Assembly (NCBI GenBank): GCA_037447655.1
Contig: JBBHKE010003548.1
Span: forward strand, 35,057 to 99,056
DNA length: 64,000 nt
Direction of reading: 5' to 3'
Source: Zygnema cylindricum
Taxonomy: Eukaryota; Streptophyta; Zygnematophyceae; Zygnematales; Zygnemataceae
Made by a program: the position numbers and the translations under genes. The notes beneath the pieces are model-generated. The model was not told the DNA's origin, did not search any database, and was given only the letters and a program-made list of their open reading frames with translations. Of this stretch, positions 21,771-32,186 are shown one piece after another (position 1 is the stretch's first letter; each line of letters begins with the position of its first letter).

Positions 21771-24451
21771 TCAGGCCTTGGTCTTCAATTCCTTTACAAT
21801 CTCCCATGTGAAATCTGGGTCATCCCTACCAAAATGTCCATAAGCAGCTGTCTTCTGGTATCTCTTATTACCACCACGTTTAAGATCCAAATGAATAGCC
21901 ATCATTCCTGGTCGGAAGTCAAATGTTTCCTTCACCATTTCAAGGATCTCCTTGTCGGGAATTTTACCAGTGCCATAGGTATCAACAAAAATAGACAGAG
22001 GTTCGGGCACACCAATGGCATATGACACCTGGAAAACAATAAAAGAACAATCAGGAAGACAGCAAAACATAACACCAGATCGCTACAGAATTCAGCCCTA
22101 AATCTAGCTGCTCTTGCAACACTTTCACCATGCAAAACCCTAAAGCCTGAAGATGGTTCAGATATAGACAAGAAAACCTCTCATAAAGAGAGCTATCCAG
22201 GCAAATACGTAGAAAAATAAAACCCTGAACAAAATGGAAACAAAACGCAAAGATCAAGGGTAATGCAGAAAGATAGACAACATTGGGAGAAAGACCTTAC
22301 CTGAACAATGGCACGTCGAGCAAGTCCAGCAGCAACAATACTCTTTGCAGCTTGGCGGACAATGTAGGCTCCAGATCGATCCACTTTGGTTGGATCCTTT
22401 CCAGAGAAGGCTCCACCACCATGGGCACCCCAGCCTCCATAGGTATCAATAATAATTTTACGTCCAGTGAGACCAGCATCTCCATGAGGTCCACCAATAA
22501 CAAATCGTCCCGAAGGGTTCAAATGGAAAATTGTCTTGTCATCAAGATACTTAGCAGGAATTACAGGCTTAATGACATACTCGCGTAGATCAGCAGAGAT
22601 CTCGTCGTTAGTGACTGTCTCGTCATGCTGCAAATAATAAAATAAAAGAAGATAAGTATCCGTACTATCACAATGACAATGAATTCCATAGATACGGCAA
22701 AACAAAGTATAGAATGATACAAATATCACAAATAAATATGCAAATACAGCTGTGTTTAGTTCAAATATTTTATATGCAAATGTGCAGATATATGCTGAAT
22801 GAAAGAATGGTATTAAATAGAAAATGAAAGGCAAATTGTTATTTGAAATGCAACCGAATCCTGTTCCCGTTCACATCATTACAGACTCCTTGCCACACTG
22901 TAAACAACATTTTCAATCGAAAGAAATGTGACATATCGTGAAAAGAAAATGAATCCAGAACAAATGACCAACCTGTGTGGAGATCAGCACAGTGTGGACA
23001 CGAATAGGAACCATGGCACCACCTTCATTCTTGTACTCGACTGTGACCTGTGTTTTCCCGTCAGGACGGAGCCACCTGCATTGATCAAACATGACATTTT
23101 GAGTAGCATTATATTAAAAACCTTAGCCAGGGAGACAAGTGAGGCAGTGGAGCAAACAAAATCAGAACTGCATAAACCTTTTGAGCTTAGGAATTTCTAC
23201 CAGGAAATTTAACCGAAGAAAACTTACTTGCAAACTCCATTCTTTCTAACTTCAGTGAGTTTGGCTCCAAGCTTGGTGGCCAATACGTGGGTAAGAGGCA
23301 TCAGCTCCTCAGTCTCATCAGTTGCATAGCCAAACATGTGTCCCTGGTCACCAGCACCAATCTCTTCTGGCTTCTTTGTTCCCATACCATGGACACCCTG
23401 TCCAATATCCGGACTTTGGGCCTCGATATTTACAAGAACCTGTTCAAAATTACCAAATTGATAAATTAATCAATCAGTCATTGGCCAGGCAACAGAGTAA
23501 AAGAGAAGGGCTGCATTTATAAGCATTTGACATCAGCTCTATAGACACTGCTCTGACCGAAAATGTGCTAAGATCCAACATCGCTGAGGAGGAATACTTC
23601 GAGAAACCTAACTAAATGAAGCAAAACAAGAACTTGAAAGGGTCAAGAAACTTAGACGTACTTTGCAGGTGTCTGCATCAAGCCCGACAGCCTCCGACAC
23701 GAATCCGATTTCGCGGCAAGTATCCCTTACAATCTTCTCATAGTCAATTTTAGCACTTGTGGTGATTTCTCCGAAGATCATCACCATCCCAGTCTTAGTA
23801 CAGGTCTCGCAGGCAACCTTACTGTTCGGGTCTTGCTCCAGACATGCATCCAAGACAGCATCTGACACCTGCAGATAAGAATAAACTAATGCATGTAGTC
23901 AAAGATCAGAGCAACTCTGAAATGAAGCAACAAAAAAAGATTCTAAACCCATGCACCTGAGTGAGTCCTCCAGATAATAACTCTGGCAAAGAAAGAATTC
24001 CAAAAGCCGTGCGGTCAATACTCAGATCTCACCGAAATAAAAATCTCCAACATAAGAAAACATTGAGCTAAACCGGAGACTTGCTAATCCTCGGACTACA
24101 CATCACGACTCTCATGGATCCAGAATTAGTTTGAACTGAGCTAGAAGGATAATCGAAACTTTGCCTAACTCTGTTCAAAACAGCTACAAAAATTGCAGAC
24201 GGGAACAACAGAAAAAGATGGCAGAAAGAGCATTCACATTCCAAAACAAAAGAAGTGCAGATCAGCGACAGAATCAGCAAATACGGCGAGTTGCCCTGCC
24301 ATAAAGAGAAACACTTGCAAGATCTGATACGCGTAAAGAGGGTCACCACCACGCAAATACAAAGGAAGCAAAGAAAGAAACACACCTGATCGCAAAGCTT
24401 ATCGGGGTGGCCTTCGTTAACAGATTCGGAGGTAAACAAGAAGGTCTCCAT
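21771..24451 (-). CDS. S-adenosylmethionine synthetase (methionine adenosyltransferase)
   Basis: Makes S-adenosylmethionine from ATP and methionine; cytosolic in plants, normally a dimer or tetramer. Six exons on the minus strand: 24451-24386, 23868-23662, 23439-23228, 23075-22973, 22627-22301 and 22028-21771, with GT...AG introns and agreeing phases, giving 390 aa, the usual plant length. The N-terminus [18 protein letters not shown] carries the ATP/methionine site. [15 protein letters not shown] (exon 3) and [16 protein letters not shown] (exon 5) are the two signature sequences of the family. The end is [12 protein letters not shown]...KTKA, then TGA. An upstream in-frame ATG at 24469 would add six residues; I chose 24451 because plant proteins begin [10 protein letters not shown]. 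The downstream gene SelU is convergent and the two 3' flanks share 1.5 kb. Nothing looks damaged. Confidence 0.95.
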
Positions 24452-24837
24452 GTTTGCAAACTTCCTCACAGCACTAACGACGACGAGATAGAAAGTTGAT
24501 GCGGCTGCTAAACAATGGCTCCGAAAAGAAGTGAAGCTCGGACAATATAGAACCTGAAGCTGCTGTACGGTTTTGAGTGTGACAATGACAGAATATGGGG
24601 CAGGTGATTTGAATCCACCGTAGGATTTGATTCCGTCTGACTACGACGATTTTGTGCCAGAAATCGACGGTGGAAGTGGGTTTGAGACGAGCGATGTGAA
24701 CAGCAAAGTGCAAATCGCTCGTTTTAGGACCACTTACGATACAAAGTGTTGAGTTGTTAGCTCTCAGCACTGGTACAATAAAGTTCTGTACTGTACCTCT
24801 GATTTTCTACAAGGACGAACCCCAAAAGTCACATAGT
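24452..24837 (-). other. Probable 5' UTR/promoter region of the MAT gene
   Basis: No coding frame with support. The palindromic GTAC run and MITEs begin about 390 bp upstream of the start codon, which limits the undisturbed promoter to this stretch. Confidence 0.35.
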
Positions 24838-24885
24838 AAAGTACAGTACTGTCAGTATAGTACAGTACAGTACAGTACTGTACTC
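24838..24885. repeat. GTACAGTAC palindromic run
   Basis: Alternating AGTAC/GTACT units that are almost fully self-complementary, ending directly at the TA of a CACCG-type MITE end. Similar runs are at 13262-13325, 28698-28722 and 46516-46550. Confidence 0.75.
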
Positions 24886-24887
24886 TA

Positions 24888-25050
24888 CACCGCGAATCGT
24901 AATAGGAAGCACGAACGCAATAAATCATAAAGTTCGTAAGATACACAATTCGTAATAAAATTGTAAACACAAGTTTCCTTACGAACATTACCAGAGAGAA
25001 ATCAACGGTGGAAAAGTCTCATGGCTTAAGGGTCCACAAAAAAGATAAAC
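24888..25050. mobile_element. Single MITE terminus
   Basis: CACCGCGAATCGTAATAGGA is the family terminus next to TA, but no matching right end follows. Probably a truncated copy; the right limit is uncertain. Confidence 0.45.
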
Positions 25051-25068
25051 CGCGTTATCTGTCCGCTA

Positions 25069-25284
25069 CACCGCCAATCGCTATTAGCGTGTAGGTTTGA
25101 TTAGCGTAGACTATTATTTAGCATGGTGTACGCTAATTGGGAATTTGGAAATTTTGGAAGAAATCGATTACTCTAATTAGGAATTAGGGCTTTTTTAAAT
25201 AGTGTGGATAATTCTATTTGAGAATAAAAACAAAAAAAAGCGGGACGGGATTAGCGCACACAACGCTAATAGCGATTGGCGGTG
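25069..25284. mobile_element. MITE, 216 bp, TA target site
   Basis: Ends CACCGCCAATCGCTATTAGC and GCTAATAGCGATTGGCGGTG are inverse of each other, with TA on both sides. Same family as the 536-bp elements by terminus, but with a different interior. Confidence 0.8.
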
Positions 25285-25341
25285 TAGCAGGTCACTTTAC
25301 ATCCATGCAGCTTCCCAAAGTTCAGACGCTCGTTGCAACAG

Positions 25342-25420
25342 ATGACGCTGAAATAGTGCAGAGTTATCGGACGTCATCACTCTCAGATGACGTCATTTTT
25401 ACTTATGTGCTTTTCGAGCT
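25342..25420. repeat. Direct repeat partner of 27383-27460
   Basis: TATCGGACGTCATCACTC and a following TTTAGCTTTCG-like block recur 2 kb downstream in the same orientation, on either side of the long-TIR element and its neighbours. Confidence 0.5.
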
Positions 25421-25654
25421 TTCGTATTATTTCGATAACTCATATTTTCAGTGTTGTTCAAATCGTGCGATTTTTTCAAATTTTCCAATTGAAACGTATA
25501 ATTCGTGACGATTTTGAAAATCGCAAAAAAACGTCCAATGTAAATTGAAACTTCACATGGAGTGTTTGGTGCCACCATTGTTGGCGGTTTCGGATGGTCA
25601 CTGGTTTTGCCACGGATGTTGCGAGCTTCCGGTCGTGTTGGCCAACTCTTCTGT

Positions 25655-26502
25655 CGGCTAATGAGTTGGGGGAGGGAATAAACCGACCTAACCATAACTA
25701 GCTAAGTCGTTCACCTTTCTTTTTCTTCCAACTTGCTTGTTGTTGTATTTATCCATTTTCGCTTCTATGTCTTATTCCAGTCACGATGTTTTGCGATTAT
25801 GTGAGTTTAAGTGGTGCGCAACTGATAATATTGCATGCATCTTCACGTTATTTAACACATGCGCGACAAAAACGGGAATTTAAACAAGTTGTGCATGTAA
25901 AAGAGATATTAATAGTTGATTAGGTCGAAGTATTGATATCTTATTAATACTAGACAAAAAACTTGCTAATAACTCCTTGTTAGTGCTATGCAGTTGTACC
26001 ACGTTGCTCGATTCAAATTTACTTTTTTTAATCCATATGATTGTACCGCGTTCGGTCATGTATTTTAACTTGCAGTATATATTGCCCAATAATCCACAAA
26101 GGACCAATTGTGGTAAGTTGCTAAAGCATAAAGGTTACAAACCTGTGCATATCTGTCTTCTCAACGAAACGACAATTTACAACTAAGTTTAACAGCCCAT
26201 TCTGTAAATAGTCATATAAGTAACTATACAATTAAAACACCCCATGATATCCATTTGAATGAAATCATGTCAATGTCCCTAATTCAGCGGCAACATTGTC
26301 GTGCATGTGTTAAATAACGTGAAGATGCATGCAATATTATATGCTGTGCACCACTTAAACTCACACAATCGCAAAACATCGTGACTGGATTAAGACATAG
26401 AAGCGAAAATGGATAAATACAACAACAAGCAAGTTGGAAGAAAAAGAAAGGTGAACGACTTAGCTGGTTATGGTTAGGTCGGTTTATTACTAAGCCGATG
26501 GA
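25655..26502. mobile_element. Element with about 215-bp terminal inverted repeats
   Basis: The left arm 25655-25872 and right arm 26293-26502 are inverse copies, estimated by eye at above 90% identity (for example GAAGATGCATGCAATATTAT, and AAGCGAAAATGGATAAATAC in the right arm). About 420 bp lie between them with no transposase. Long TIRs suggest a MULE-type or foldback element; I could not identify a target duplication. Confidence 0.7.
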
Positions 26503-27382
26503 TGGCCACTAGGCCCCACGGTCTATTTATATTCCTTGCAGGAATTATCCAATCGAAGACAATCTGAATTTTGATTTAAAGAGAATAAATCAAAATAGAA
26601 ACAACCGAGACGGAAAACAAAAACTGAAATGACAATATGCAAAACACTTATGAGGTTTGAGATAACCAAACTCAAAAGATGCGCATAAGCCAAATAGAAA
26701 TAAATACACAATCACAAGAAATAAAAACATCAAAATGATATTCCCAACATGCAACTCCCACACTAATAAAAGTTCAGCCACAGTCGGGAAAGAAGTTTGT
26801 GTTATGAGGACGAGATCGAAATCCACTCAAACGGACGAAAAGAGTTGAAGGGAAATCGTGCAGGTCTTGGCCGAAGCCGTATAGATTAATATGTAAGGCT
26901 TTACAAGAGATTGATAATGTAATAGAAACTAGACGCTTCACGCTAAGGCAGAAAATCGCCTCTAAGCTGTCCGGACAATTTTACAAAGAAAAAGATGGCT
27001 GCAGAAAATCTTCAATACTGAAAATAATAATTCCTGCACTTGAAAATTGTGTGCAGGAAATGATCTAAAATCAACTAAGTACCAAAGCCTACGCCTAGCG
27101 AAAACAAGCCAATAAGAGTAGAGCGTGCTATGTAAGTATTTGCGTCAAGTTTGGATTCAACCAATAGGCGGCCGGAATCCTATGCCCTACGTTACGGAAT
27201 CTATAACCTACGGATTAAAACCCTTCCTATCTACGTGTGAAAGCGTGAACCTCCAAATGGTTCACGTCTTAAAACGGTCCAATCGCGTCGCGTCGTCAGG
27301 CTCGTCTGTACATCGCGTCAAATGTCTAGATGTTATATTTCAAAAATTGTATATTTCTGCGTCGACGACCGAGATGCTCCTG

Positions 27383-27460
27383 AAATAGTGCAGAGCTATC
27401 GGACGTCATCACTCCCATATGACGTCACCTTTAATTCTATGTTTTTTTAGCTTTCGCATT
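27383..27460. repeat. Direct repeat partner of 25342-25420
   Basis: Shares TATCGGACGTCATCACTC, a second GACGTCA and an AGCTTTCG block with the upstream copy. Confidence 0.5.
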
Positions 27461-27517
27461 GTTTCGATAATTCATATTTTAGTTTAAGAAGTTCTAAAAG
27501 ACTAAGGGTGCTTCTCT

Positions 27518-27947
27518 ATGTACTTCACACGTAAAGAATTTACTTTGTTTTTTAGCGCAGATTCGGAGGACCCGGATTTCGGGTGTCCCTATGTGTACCA
27601 AACGAAGCTGTCACTTAAGGGCGTGACGATTGTATATGTCGACAATGCCCGTGACGGTTGTCAACGGTGTACAATCTGTGATGATGCACCAAATTGTAAA
27701 AAAATGCTTTGAACGTCGCATAACATTGCGTGACATTTGTATACCGCGTGAAAGAGGCGGCGTGTGCGACTTGTTGGGCGCCCTCAGAGATTTCTCGCAA
27801 TTTCGTCAAATGGCATCGGAGTTTTCAGACCCCTGGAATGGAAAAGACTGTACTAAAAGAAACTTGACAAAACAATACAAATTGTGTGCTATGATGGACG
27901 CAAACGGACAAAACATAACGAACAGTGTACCTTTCGTCGTCGCTTGA
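27518..27947 (+). CDS. Unrecognised Cys-rich ORF pair, doubtful gene
   Basis: Two overlapping plus-strand frames (27518-27712 and 27630-27947). The first ends in a Cys-rich stretch (CQRCTICDDAPNCKKM), and the second reads DICIPRERGGVCDLLGALRDF. Composition is less repetitive than the surroundings. A single frameshift near 27700 would join them, which would suit a decayed coding region. I recognise no family, and no splice sites or poly(A) signal support a live gene. Confidence 0.2.
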
Positions 27948-28010
27948 ATTCGTTTGAAAATTGTGTGAATTTTTTTACACATGCGAATACGTGTTCCTAT
28001 TTTTTTTTTT

Positions 28011-28754
28011 TTAAATACTTTGTTTTAAGACACATTGGCCCTGTATTTTAAAGAAAACTTTGAAGATGACGTTTTCTAGCGTGGCCGTGGGTCGAAGAAC
28101 ACAAGACGACAACATGTAGTACACATTAAATTCGTAGATGACGCAAAATGTACTTGTTTTTTTTTTTTTTTTGTATGGTTGAAACTTACGCGGTACGGCT
28201 CTACGTTTTACAGGAAAACGATAGAAAAAAACCCTTACTTTGGCACACATAGACGCACCCTAAAACTATACAATCGTACTTATTTTTGAGTTCGAACATT
28301 TTATTTTTTGTTTCATAAGTCAAAACATGGCGATGTCTACTCGTCGTTCGTATAGCGATATCCTACGATGATTCGATGATTTGATAACCAATAAATTATG
28401 TGGTATTTGACTATTTGCGGTTTATGCAGGATCTCATACAAGTGTCTATCTGTGATGCATATAAATTTGGGAAAAGAAAATATGAAAAAAGAAAACCCGA
28501 TTCGACTTTTGCGCAAACCCTGGTCGAAGATCGATTTGTGGCGCTTCACTTAAAATAAACGAATCACATTGCATACCAAAAAAATTTGGCAGCGTTGTGT
28601 ATCGGAATACATCGGATCTGCATTGGCAACATGCCACGTCGGCCGACCGATGCCGGTAGGAAATTGTCGGGTTTACAAAAAAAAAAAAAAAAAAAACGTA
28701 CTGTACAGTACAGTACACAGTCATCCGCTATTAGAGTAAAGGAATTAATCATAT
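28011..28754. other. Unassigned AT-rich sequence with A/T runs
   Basis: Includes T runs near 28160, an A run at about 28678-28697 followed directly by TACTGTACAGTACAGTAC, and no supported gene. Confidence 0.3.
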
Positions 28755-28756
28755 TC

Positions 28757-29037
28757 AAAAGTAGGTAAAAGTACGCCCATACAATATGCCTATTGTACGC
28801 AAAACATACAATATGAACTTAAGGCCGCAAAATGAAAAAAATGGTTGAGTTGCACATCGATCAATAGAGAATTAAACGTCATGTTAAAATTTTGAAAAAC
28901 TTTCGGACAAAATTTTTTTTTTTGTGAGTTTTGAGGTATTTTTTATTTAAACCGTCAAATTTGGACGATTAGACGGTCGCTGATGAAGTAGCGATCTAAG
29001 AAGATTACATGAAAAGCCCATAACACAACTTACGATA
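28757..29037. mobile_element. MITE of the TTCAAAAGTAGG family, right end eroded
   Basis: Starts TTCAAAAGTAGGTAAAAGTA and follows the copy at 55915-56206 through CATACAATATGCCTATTGTA and GAAAAGCCCATAACACAACT. The matching right TIR is not intact. Confidence 0.65.
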
Positions 29038-29525
29038 TGACAATCTGTTATATTAGCGTCTGCAATTTTGAAGGCCACACTAAATAAAGCCTCAAATTGA
29101 CGAACCAGGCAGTATGGGGCGATAAAAAAAAAATTCCACACTGCCAAAAATACCGCGGTTTTTTTGCCGTCCGCGACTTTTATTTTTCCCGCGCAATGTC
29201 ATCCTAAGCCGTGTCAGTTCGCTAAAAAGATTTGTTCGGAGGCGTGCGTTGTACTATGATCGTACGTCAAATTCGCGTAGAATAATTTGGAGTTAGGAAT
29301 GCCTTGGATGTAAACTGCGAAGCGGTTTTTGGTTGTTTTTGAATTACAAGATCATTGTGATTTTTGGGCAGAATATTGTGAAATTTTGCATGTGGTTTCC
29401 TTCGTGTATGATTTATATTGTGGAAAATTTGCAGACCTAGGGTGTGTTTGGTTTGCTTGGGGCTTCATTGCGAAGTCGGTCTTTTGTGGGATATCGTGAG
29501 AGTTTCCTCTTTGTGTATTGTTATT

Positions 29526-30300
29526 ATGGCAACTACTGGTGCTTCTTCTTCTGTTTCTAGGGTACCTTTAGCCTCAGGACAACAGGTCACGGGCCCACCC
29601 TCACGGATCTCGGTGTTTAATGGGCAAAAGTATTTGTTTTGGGCGGATTTAACTAAATCGTACCTCAAGCAAGTGATACTGTATGATGTGGTTTCCGGTG
29701 TTCTTCTGGATACTGATCCAGATTTTGATAAGAAAAATGAGGATGCTTTGCACGCTCTTAAATCACTCTTATCATAAGATATGAACATGCAATATATCAA
29801 TGTCTCTTTGGTGTCTAAAATATGGCAGGACTTAAAGGAATCTTATGTGTTTACTAGTGAGCAAAATCAGGTTATAAATGTTGGGAAAATTTGGGATTAT
29901 AAGTATACAGGGGGGATATGAGCTCATATTGTAATGGATTGAAACTTCTTTTGTCGAAAAATGTATGTTCTAGGGGGAATTGTCCTCCCTATCATCAAGC
30001 AATGATTTTAATGAGAGGGCTTCCTACTGAATATAGAGGAACTGCAGAACAATTAAAGAGGTTAGAGAAGAGTAAATGGAATATAGCTGTAGCACAAGCA
30101 TATATCTTAGAGGAAGAAGCAACTCAGATAGCATTAAATGGTGGACAGTGAGCGGTAGCTTACAATGCTCAGACTTATAGACAGATTGGATTCTCTGAAA
30201 ATAAGAATTTCACACCTAATCCAAACAATAGGCAAAGGTCATGTTTTCGGCTGTGTCCGGCTTTTATAAAAACATGTGAAAAAGGAATTTATCGTGCGGG
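29526..30300 (+). pseudogene. Copia Gag remnant (copia-2)
   Basis: MATTGASSSVSRVPLASG leads into QQVTGPPSRISVFNG and FWADLTKSYL, the usual N-terminal pattern of copia Gag. A TAA at 29774-29776 and a frame change near 29918 interrupt it. The middle region (MILMRGLPTEYRG, WNIAVAQAYILEEEATQI) is also typical copia Gag. No zinc knuckle survives before the pol part. A GGTCACGGGCCCACCC stretch at about 29586 matches the segment that follows the LTR at 42117. Confidence 0.8.
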
Positions 30301-32186
30301 ATGGAAGGTGCGGTCGGAAGATTCTCCAACAAGAGTGGCGACATCAAAACTGCCGGTTAAAAATGCGGCGTTCTTTGCAATTGATGAAACGCAACAATAC
30401 GATTTACCAAAGGAAAACGATGATGTGGTCAGATTTCCAAAAACTGAACCTGAAGAGGAGCTTGAGGAGCTTCTCCTTAATCCGAAAAACACTGAAAAGC
30501 ATGTCGACATTCCACGGAGACAAAAGTGTGCTTTCGGAGGTAAGAGGGATCCACCCGAGGATGGGTGGATCATAGACTCAGGGGCTTCAATGCATATGTG
30601 CAAAGATAAGCGGTGGTTCACTAAACTGAGAAAGATCCCAACAGTTGAGATAGAGTACGGAGATGGTAGAGTAGAAACCACAAGTCTTGTTGGAACTGTT
30701 GACTTGAAGGTTCTAGTTGATGGAAAGGCCTCAATTGTAACACTCTCAGACGTTCTTTACATTCCACAACTTAGCAAGAACCTAGTCTCAACAGCTGTCC
30801 TAGATGAAAAGGAGTTTGAAACAGGAACTAGGAAAGGAATCTTCACAGCAAGCTTTGATAATGAGGTTTATTTCATAGCTGAGAAGGGCAGTCAAGGAAT
30901 GTTCAGAATTGTTCTTTGCAATGAAAAGAGTGTTCTCTACTCGTGTGCAAGTGAGATGATGCTTTGGCATAAAAGGTTGGGGCATGTGCATCTAGATAGA
31001 TTAAAGAAAATGAAGAAAAAGGGAATAGTGGAGGGTATTACTTTTGAGGATGATGAGACCTTTGATGATTGTAGTGGATGTGCCCAAGGGAAGATTCATA
31101 GACTTCCATTTCCAAAGGCAACCACATTTAGGAGAGAGAAAGTATTAGATCTAGTTCACACTGATGTTTGGGGACCTGCTAGGTATGCTTCACATGGGGG
31201 GAAGAGATGGATGTTAACCATCACAGATGATTGGTCTAGATACACGAAGGTATACTTTCTCAGACATAAGTCAAAGGTATTAAGATGTTTCAAAGAGTAT
31301 AAAGTATGGAGTGAAAAACTACATGAAACCTCAATAAAAGAGATAAGAAGTGATAATGGGAAAGAATACACCTCAAGGGAATTTGAATAATATCGTAAAA
31401 AATAAGGAATTCATCATAAAAAAAATGTTCCCTATAATCCGGAACAAAAAGGAGTAGCAGAAAGAGTGAATAGAACTTTAGGAGATATGTCCAGAAGTAT
31501 GTTAAGTGACAAGATTATAGGGCTGCAGTTCTAGGTTCAGTCTATGAACTATGCTAATTTCATCAAAAAAAGAGTCCTAACTTCAGCAAATAAGGAGGAA
31601 ACTCCGTATAAGAGGTGGACAGGAAGAAAGCCTGATTTGTCTAGTTTGAGAGTGTTCGGAAGTCAAGTTTATAGTTTGGATTCCGATAAGACTAAATGGA
31701 AGTTAGAGAGAAGAGTGAAACCAGGATATCTTGTAGGATATGATGAGAGCACAAAAGAATACTGGGTGTATGACTTGAAAAAGAGAGATATAATTTTGGT
31801 AAAACACATAGTGGTGATGAATGAAGTGAAGTCCATTGATCCATTCAAATATAATAAGGAAGTCAAAATCAGATTTGAAACGGATCACTTTTCTGACTTT
31901 GACTTTGAAAATGAAGAGAAGGAAGATGGAGAAAAAGGAAAATCTGCAGATCTACCAAAGGAGGAGGAAAGGACAACATCCGAGGCAACGCCACAATACG
32001 AAGTGGAAACCGATGAGGATTTTGATGAGACACCGGAATTGGAAGATAGGGGAGCTGAAAATCTTCCTAAACGAAACCCAAGGATGCCTTCTATACCCGC
32101 TTCCGATTTTGAAGGGGGGAGAAGAAGTAGTAAACGACTTCAAGAAAGACAAGTAAATAACCAACTCACAAAGATGTCTCACCCGG
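30300..32186 (+). pseudogene. Copia-2 protease-integrase remnant
   Basis: One long frame (30308-31390) carries a Gag tail (DSPTRVATSKLPVKNAAFF), protease DSGASMHMC at about 30575, pre-integrase WHKRLGHVHLDRLK, and integrase HTDVWGP and RSDNGKEYTS. Three stops around 31388, 31403 and 31532 (two Glu codons to TAA, a Trp codon to TAG) break the integrase. The frame then resumes with MNYANFIKKR and RVFGSQVYSLDSDK to the ESTKEYWVYDLKKRDI region. No reverse transcriptase follows: at about 32190 it runs into the Gag tail of another element. Closely related in sequence to copia-1. Confidence 0.9.

Noticed and set aside
22193-22834. A 213-aa frame as an alternative MAT isoform start.
   Set aside because: It is exon 5 with open intron sequence on both sides; the splice sites and homology define the exon precisely.
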